Shown: piece after piece, positions 59,037-64,000 of the stretch
Layout: every line of letters starts with the position of its first letter
How positions within the stretch are numbered: the first letter of the stretch is position 1
Origin: Bacteroidota bacterium
GTDB lineage: Bacteria > Bacteroidota > Bacteroidia > Chitinophagales > Chitinophagaceae
Length of the DNA: 64,000 nucleotides
Direction of reading: 5' to 3'
Assembly: GCA_030706635.1 (NCBI GenBank)
Contig: JAUZOD010000011.1
Location: 36,109-100,108 of the forward strand
The notes under the pieces: generated by a model
The model's database searches: none
What the model saw: the letters and a program-made list of their open reading frames with translations, nothing else
Told to the model about the DNA's origin: nothing
Position numbers and translations under genes: made by a program

Positions 59037-60959
59037 AAATATTCTGAAAGTTGCACCTTCCCCGGGGCGACCTATTGCTTCTGCAAAACCATGATGATTT
59101 TCGACCACTTTACGCACAATGGATAACCCCACACCTGAACCCTGGTATTCTTCCTTTCCGTGCAACCGGGTAAAGACATGAAAGATGCGGTCTGCGTCCT
59201 TTTGTTCAAAACCAATGCCGTTGTCTTCAATCTCGATCAGATGATAAGGTTTTAGTCTTTCATCTTCTGATGAGCATGCCGGTATCTGTGCACCCAGGAC
59301 CGTTCCGGCAGAAATAGAAATCTGGTGATCCGTTCCGGGCCTGTGGTATTTCAATGCATTGTCAATCAGATTCTGAAAAAGTTGCTGAATTTGACGTTCA
59401 TTCCCTTTGACCAGGGGCAGGGCATTCATCGTAATGGCGGCGTTCTTTTCCCGGATAGACAATTCCAAATCTTCCAATACTTTGCCTATAGTATCCTGCA
59501 GACTTATTTCTTCGAACTTACCGATCCCCTGATTTGCCAGAGAATATTCCAACAGGTCGTCTACCAGCAACTTCATCCTTTCTGCGCCAGTTTTCAACCG
59601 GTTGAACATCCGCAAACCCTTTTCATCAAAAAAAGAACCATAGTCAATTTCCAATTGCCCCGTATAAAACTGAATCTTGCGGATGGGCTCTTTCAAATCA
59701 TGCGAAGCGGCATAGACGAAATCTTCCAGATTGGCATTTGAACGCTTTAGTTCTGCTACCGATTTTTCCAGTTGCTGCCGGATTCGTTCAATTTCGATAG
59801 CTGCCATCTTTTGAACGGTTATTTCGTTTAGGGTTACCGAAATTGTTTCCTTATCCAGCATCACCATGGAAAATTCATACCACCTTTCGGGATTATGAAA
59901 TCGCAATGTATGAACAGCCGGTTGATCATTATCCACTACCTCCTGCACAAACTGCATAAAAACAGACTGATCGTCATTACCGGCAATGGACATAAGCGAT
60001 TTCCCCACAATGGTCTCCCCCAGGTTGGAAAACATTTTATAAAAGCTCTCATTGACCCTCAAAAAGATCAGGTCGTATATTTTACCTTCTTTATTCCGGA
60101 GAAGCCTTGCTGAATAGACTGCACTCAGTGATCCATTGAAAATGGCATTAAGTTCATTGGCGTTTTGGTTAGCTGCCCGCTCATATCTTTTGGTTTCTGT
60201 AATGTCGATGTAATTAAGCAGGTAACCGTCTTCAAATTTTACAAAAGAAAATCCGAGCCACTGATCCCGGGCGGCAGAATAAAACTCCATATAATGCGCC
60301 TCACCGGTTTCAACCACTTTCTTACATATTTCAAAATATCCTGAATGGCCGCGCATCGCCATTAATTCCTGAACCGTCATCGAGTACAACTGGTCAAGGG
60401 TCAGAGCCGTTATCTCGGAACTCTTCCGGTTGCATAGCCTTAGCTTAAAATCTATTATCTGTTTGCCGGCATCCCGGACAGATTCATATAAACAGATACC
60501 ATAAGGTGAATTCTCAACCACACTGGTTAAGAATTTAGTCTGTTCGTCCCTTTCCATTTCGGTTCGATATTCCTCCGTTCGGTTTCGGGCAGTCGTTAGA
60601 ACACCGTCCCGTACTTTAACCCTGGAAATCGTCAGGCATTTCCCAAGGTCATAACTGAAATAAGAATAATCCTCAGGTTGTCCGGTTTCATATACCCGAA
60701 GACACTGCTCAAAGACAGTCTGGCTGGATTCCGGATCTGGCAATTTATCCTCTAAAACACATCGCCCAATGATTTGGTCTCTGGCTTTTCCTGTAAGATT
60801 CAGTAAAGCTGAATTGCAATAATGAAACTGAAAGTCGACAATTTGTCGTTCTCCTGAAAATCCATCAGCAGGAGAAACCGGTTTTAGCCATACAGCCGCT
60901 TCGGGTTGATGCTCAAAGATTTCCCCAATAAAATGGATGTCGGCTTTTATGTCCTCCAT
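59025..60959 (-). CDS. Multi-PAS sensor histidine kinase
   Basis: A 644-residue protein without membrane segments, thus a cytosolic sensor. Three PAS-like domains (about residues 8-125, 140-260, 268-390) precede a short coiled coil (EIERIRQQLEKSVAELKRSN). The dimerisation/phosphotransfer domain has H420 in YAASHDLKEPIRKIQFY; the ATPase domain has the N box QNLIDNALKYHRP (~530-542), G1 EIEDNGIGFEQ and G2 YQGSGVGLSIVRKVVENHHG. No response regulator is adjacent; the broken receiver at 56885 is only 2 kb away. The signal is unknown. Confidence 0.93.
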   Translation of the reverse strand: MEDIKADIHFIGEIFEHQPEAAVWLKPVSPADGFSGERQIVDFQFHYCNSALLNLTGKARDQIIGRCVLEDKLPDPESSQTVFEQCLRVYETGQPEDYSYFSYDLGKCLTISRVKVRDGVLTTARNRTEEYRTEMERDEQTKFLTSVVENSPYGICLYESVRDAGKQIIDFKLRLCNRKSSEITALTLDQLYSMTVQELMAMRGHSGYFEICKKVVETGEAHYMEFYSAARDQWLGFSFVKFEDGYLLNYIDITETKRYERAANQNANELNAIFNGSLSAVYSARLLRNKEGKIYDLIFLRVNESFYKMFSNLGETIVGKSLMSIAGNDDQSVFMQFVQEVVDNDQPAVHTLRFHNPERWYEFSMVMLDKETISVTLNEITVQKMAAIEIERIRQQLEKSVAELKRSNANLEDFVYAASHDLKEPIRKIQFYTGQLEIDYGSFFDEKGLRMFNRLKTGAERMKLLVDDLLEYSLANQGIGKFEEISLQDTIGKVLEDLELSIREKNAAITMNALPLVKGNERQIQQLFQNLIDNALKYHRPGTDHQISISAGTVLGAQIPACSSEDERLKPYHLIEIEDNGIGFEQKDADRIFHVFTRLHGKEEYQGSGVGLSIVRKVVENHHGFAEAIGRPGEGATFRIFLPV

Positions 60960-61121
60960 AAGGCAGGTATACCTGCAAGCTACAAACTTTTACAATGCTA
61001 CGACAACTCTTCGCCATTCTATCGCCTTCCCAATCAGCACGATGCATCAGGTTTAATCAGATGGCACAAAACTTGATTTAAATGCTTCGGCATTACACAT
61101 AAGATGATAAAATACATTGGC

Positions 61122-61351
61122 ATGGAAAAGCCCTTTAACATCCAATTTAATTTCCCGGTGGAAGGATCTAAACAGCGGATACCCATGACCGCATTTGAGG
61201 AATTTCATTCCTCGAAGACAACGAAAAGTACCGCCCGGTCTGCGAGGCAGACCATCGTGACGGGGTTATCGTAGAGAGGCCCCTTAATGCGAAGCGGCAA
61301 GGACCATATGCTTTGACACTTATACCGGAATTTACGGGAGAACTAATCTAA
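61122..61351 (+). pseudogene. Frameshifted small hypothetical gene
   Basis: ATG at 61122 reads MEKPFNIQFNFPVEGSKQRI then PMTAFEEF. Near 61205 the plausible coding frame changes by one base class, continuing FLEDNEKYRPVCEADHRDGV and VERPLNAKRQGPYALTLIPE to TAA at 61349-61351. Joined, the two parts make a ~76-residue protein rich in charged residues. No family recognised; the frame shift is inferred from composition and continuity only. Confidence 0.35.
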
Positions 61352-61536
61352 TAAGTGTAAGCCGCCTTCTTATCATTCAATAAGCCATGAGACTTAATCC
61401 AGGCAGCGAGAGATACTATCCAGGTAATGGTCAATAACGCAGATATGTTAGAATGCTGGCCCAGGTAAAGCACCGCGCGGGTAGCAGAAACAGAGAGAAT
61501 AACTACGAGGGATACAATGGTTAAAATCGTTTTCAT
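61348..61536 (-). CDS. Small membrane protein, hypothetical
   Basis: A 62-residue protein from the ATG at 61536 with two hydrophobic stretches (TIVSLVVILSVSATRAVLYL and ISALLTITWIVSLAAWI). The frame is open further upstream, but that part is antisense to a permease remnant and is rejected. No family known to me. Confidence 0.45.
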   Translation of the reverse strand: MKTILTIVSLVVILSVSATRAVLYLGQHSNISALLTITWIVSLAAWIKSHGLLNDKKAAYTY

Positions 61537-61605
61537 GTCGTACAGTTTAGGGTATGATAAAAAATTAATTACGGATTGATCAGGACGATCAGAGGATAGC
61601 GCGTA

Positions 61606-62718
61606 ATTCAGAGCAGCCTGGTGGCGCAGTTTATCGGCGAAGCGCTCTTCATGTCCCTCCTCGCCATGTTCGCGGCGATTGTGATGATGACTCTTGCGCT
61701 GCCGGCTTTCAACCTGCTGGTGCAAAAAAATCTTTCGCTTGGCCTGGGTAATCCCGTTCACTGGACCACTCTCCTTCTGCTGACAAAGCCTGACTTCCGG
61801 CAATAATACGAGCGGTATTACCTGGCTGGGAAAGAACCCCAACAGCCAGATCGTGATCTCCCAGAGACAGGTGAGCCCGGAGTATATGTCGACGATGGGT
61901 ATGAAGCTAATGGAGGGAAGGGATTTTGAATTGACGGATCAGGTGAGGATAACCGACAAGGGAAAACCAGCTGATTCCAGCCAGGTCTATCATGTTATCA
62001 TTACCGCCGCGATGGCCAGGTTGCTCGGCAAGGGAAACGTGATTGGAAAGACGATGGAATACGGCAGCAACTTCGGCCAAATGCATCTGGTGGTAGAAGG
62101 CGTCGTGAAGGATGATGTGTTCGGAGACATGTACAGCACCAGTGGAGAGCCGGTCGTATTTTACTGTGTTCCCGGAGCCACCACCCTGATGTATGTGCGA
62201 ATCAAACCAAACACGCCGCCTGAAAAAGCGCTCGCCGGTATGGAAGCCATACTGAAAAAGGAAAATCCCGGATACCCGTTTGAATACCGTTTTGTGGACG
62301 ATCAGTTAACAATTTGTTCTCGAGCGAAATGCTGATCAGCAAACTGTCCGGCGTATTTACAGCACTCGCTTTCGCCATTTCCTGTCTCGGACTCTTTGGT
62401 CTCGCGGCCTTTACGGCCGAGCTGCGGATTAAGGAGATCAGCATCCGGAAAGTGCTCGGAGCGAGCGTGCTTCGGATTTCAGGAACTTTATCCAGAGAGT
62501 TTCTCCAGTTGGTTGTCCTTTCATGTCTTATTTCTTTTCCTCTGGCCTCGTGGGCCATGCATAACTGGCTGCAGAATTATGCTTACCATATTGAGATCAG
62601 CTGGTGGATATTCCTCATCGCCGGTCTTATGGCGATTCTCATTGCGCTGATCACCATCGGTTTCCAGGCCGTTAGAGCGGCTATCGCCAATCCGATTGAG
62701 GCGCTGAGGACGGATTGA
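61606..62718 (+). pseudogene. MacB/FtsX-like ABC permease, decayed
   Basis: Three blocks of one permease survive. Block 1 (61606-~61790) is the first FtsX region (SLVAQFIGEALFMSLLAMFA). After a frame change and loss of well over 100 residues, block 2 (~61810-62305) is the second periplasmic domain (PNSQIVISQRQVSPEYMSTM, GMKLMEGRDFELTD, YRFVDDQ). At 62306-62308 one base is missing: restoring it joins DDQ to NNLFSSEMLISKLSGVF, the normal continuation. Block 3 (to 62718) is the last FtsX domain (EISIRKVLGASVLRISGTLS) ending NPIEALRTD. The 5' third is absent. Confidence 0.8.
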
Positions 62719-62762
62719 CGGACTTGTCTTAACCCTCTTCCCAAACCATAATGAATGAAGAT

Positions 62763-64000
62763 CTATACATGCTGCTCTGCCATAATCTCTTCGGCTTCAT
62801 TGATCAGCAGGTCGCTGGGGATAGCGGGTTTACCCCGTTTGAGCAGAAAGCGCGCAAATACAGTTACTATAACCAATCCAACAATCCCCTGTATCAATAC
62901 AGTTGCGGGCGCGCCTATGTGCTCTGATGCTGCCCCCACCAACAGACTTCCGATGGGCAACATACCAAATATAGCCATGAGCAGGACGCCGATGGCGCGG
63001 CCACGCATTTCCGGTGCGGCCTCTGACTGAACGATGATATTCGAAATCGTAAACTGGGCTACTGAACCGAAACCAGCCAATACCGCAGCCAGCATGGCCA
63101 GTGGTAAATTTCTAGCCTGTGAAAAGAAGATAAGTCCGGCAGACATGATCATGGTGAACACAAACAATAGCTTTTTTAACTGTGCGCCAGGCCTACGTGA
63201 AGCCAGGAAGATGGTGGCGAACAGTGCGCCTACGCCTACAAAACTGCTTATATAGCCGAACGTAGATGCATCGCCTTTGAAAATAACTTTGGCAAACACC
63301 GGGAGCACGGTGTTGTAAGGCAATACCAACAGGCTTACCATGCCCAGCATTAATATAATAAGACCAATGTTCTTTGTTTTTTCAACATAGGCGAAACCCT
63401 CCGCAAATTCTGTGATGATCTTCTTATCAGGCTTTTTGTGCTTATGTTCAGGCAGCTTCATGAGTAATAAAGAAACCAGCACAGCACCAAAACTTGCGGC
63501 GTTAATAAAAAAGCAAACCGCTGCACCAAATGTACTCAATACAAGACCTGATAGCGCCGGACCCAGCAATTGCGCCAGACTGGCTGTAGCGGTAGTAAGA
63601 GACAGGGCATTGGAAAGATCGGCAGGGGCAGTCACCACTTCGTGTATCAACGCCTGTCTGGCAGGCACATCAAAGGCGTTAATGATACCCAAGATCACAC
63701 TGAGCACGAGAATGGCCCAGACAATAGTATGACCGGTGAGCACCAGGACGGCTAGCAAAACCGCCTGCATCATAGATGCGATCTGCGTAATTTTAATGAT
63801 CTTGTACCTGTCAAATCTGTCAGCAGCAACACCGCCCACGATAGCAAAAAGAAACGACGGAAATTGCTCCGCAAACAGCGTCGCCCCAATTAAAAAGGGC
63901 GAATGCGTAACGGAATATACGACCCACACCACTGCGGTACGCTGCATCCAGGTTCCAAACTGGGAGACCGATCTGCCAATAAAATACAGGGTGTAGTTCA
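62763..64000 (-). CDS. MFS transporter (MFS_3/EntS-like), partial at the window edge
   Basis: At least 412 residues; the frame is open through position 64000 (NYTLYFIGRSVSQFGTWMQR precedes the first internal Met), so the start lies outside. It resembles the EntS/MFS_3 group of drug or siderophore exporters: FAEQFPSFLFAIVGGVAADR, FDVPARQALIHEVV and NALSLTTATASLAQLLGPAL are characteristic blocks. About ten of twelve expected membrane segments are visible. It faces the permease pseudogene with 44 bp between the ends. Confidence 0.88.
   Translation of the reverse strand, partial: NYTLYFIGRSVSQFGTWMQRTAVVWVVYSVTHSPFLIGATLFAEQFPSFLFAIVGGVAADRFDRYKIIKITQIASMMQAVLLAVLVLTGHTIVWAILVLSVILGIINAFDVPARQALIHEVVTAPADLSNALSLTTATASLAQLLGPALSGLVLSTFGAAVCFFINAASFGAVLVSLLLMKLPEHKHKKPDKKIITEFAEGFAYVEKTKNIGLIILMLGMVSLLVLPYNTVLPVFAKVIFKGDASTFGYISSFVGVGALFATIFLASRRPGAQLKKLLFVFTMIMSAGLIFFSQARNLPLAMLAAVLAGFGSVAQFTISNIIVQSEAAPEMRGRAIGVLLMAIFGMLPIGSLLVGAASEHIGAPATVLIQGIVGLVIVTVFARFLLKRGKPAIPSDLLINEAEEIMAEQHV

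Noticed and set aside
61537..61842. N-terminal extension of the small membrane protein at 61348
   Set aside because: The extension is antisense to the FtsX permease remnant and is His/Arg-rich; the short ATG start gives a coherent membrane protein.
1..64000. CRISPR arrays, tRNA/rRNA genes, insertion sequences, prophage
   Set aside because: No regularly spaced repeats, tRNA-like cloverleaf context, transposase or phage structural gene was seen by eye; short RNA genes could still be missed.

Overview
The window comes from a member of the Bacteroidota, most probably a Chitinophagaceae-like soil or plant-associated bacterium. Support: a SusC/SusD pair, many exported glycoside hydrolases and peptidases, lipoproteins with short lipoboxes, AT-rich leaders without obvious Shine-Dalgarno sequences, and families typical of the phylum (DUF6807, DUF1398, DUF1569, MacB/FtsX-like permeases without ATPase partner). 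I saw no rRNA, tRNA, CRISPR array, transposase or phage gene.

Layout. 1-5.3 kb: an MHS-family transporter, decayed gene fragments, a small SRPBCC protein, an exported Gfo/Idh/MocA oxidoreductase, an alpha/beta hydrolase and a truncated GNAT gene. 5.5-12.4 kb (+): POT peptide transporter, DapA-family lyase/deaminase, GH78 and GH127. 12.4-23.5 kb (-): SusC, SusD, GH27 alpha-galactosidase, M1 aminopeptidase and a SASA-type esterase, i.e. a polysaccharide utilisation locus. 24.5-29 kb (+): RbsD-type pyranase, Na+/sugar symporter, Zn- and Fe-dependent alcohol dehydrogenases, with a ROK repressor facing them. 30.6-34.7 kb (-): a 1355-residue GH95 fusion. 35.2-45.5 kb: a D-amino-acid oxidoreductase and 4-hydroxyproline-type epimerase, a divergent AraC regulator, then aminopeptidase P, M1 aminopeptidase, L-serine ammonia-lyase and a DPP IV-like peptidase. 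46-48.2 kb (+): GH36 alpha-galactosidase. 48.2-64 kb: a MacB-like permease, DUF4399, a second Gfo/Idh/MocA protein with DUF6807, two ferritin-like exported proteins, an HSL-type esterase, a PAS histidine kinase, several broken genes and an MFS transporter cut by the right edge.

How the genes may work together (inference). The middle 43 kb combines enzymes that would strip glycans from hydroxyproline-rich plant wall glycoproteins (GH127 for beta-L-arabinofuranose on hydroxyproline, GH27/GH36 for alpha-galactose such as that on serine, GH78 and GH95 for terminal rhamnose and fucose) with enzymes for the exposed Ser/Pro/Hyp-rich peptide (DPP IV, aminopeptidase P, two M1 aminopeptidases, peptide transporter) and for the released amino acids (hydroxyproline epimerase, D-hydroxyproline oxidase, a DapA-family deaminase, serine ammonia-lyase). 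The deaminase-like gene sits in the same apparent operon as GH127. I propose an extensin/arabinogalactan-protein utilisation system. A second novelty is a ~512-residue module of no family I recognise, shared by the C-termini of the SASA esterase and the GH95 protein.

Both flanks carry an unusual number of gene remnants (VCBS/FG-GAP, DUF1398, GNAT, gamma-glutamyltransferase, DUF1569, response regulator, two FtsX permeases and others), which points to ongoing gene loss around the locus.
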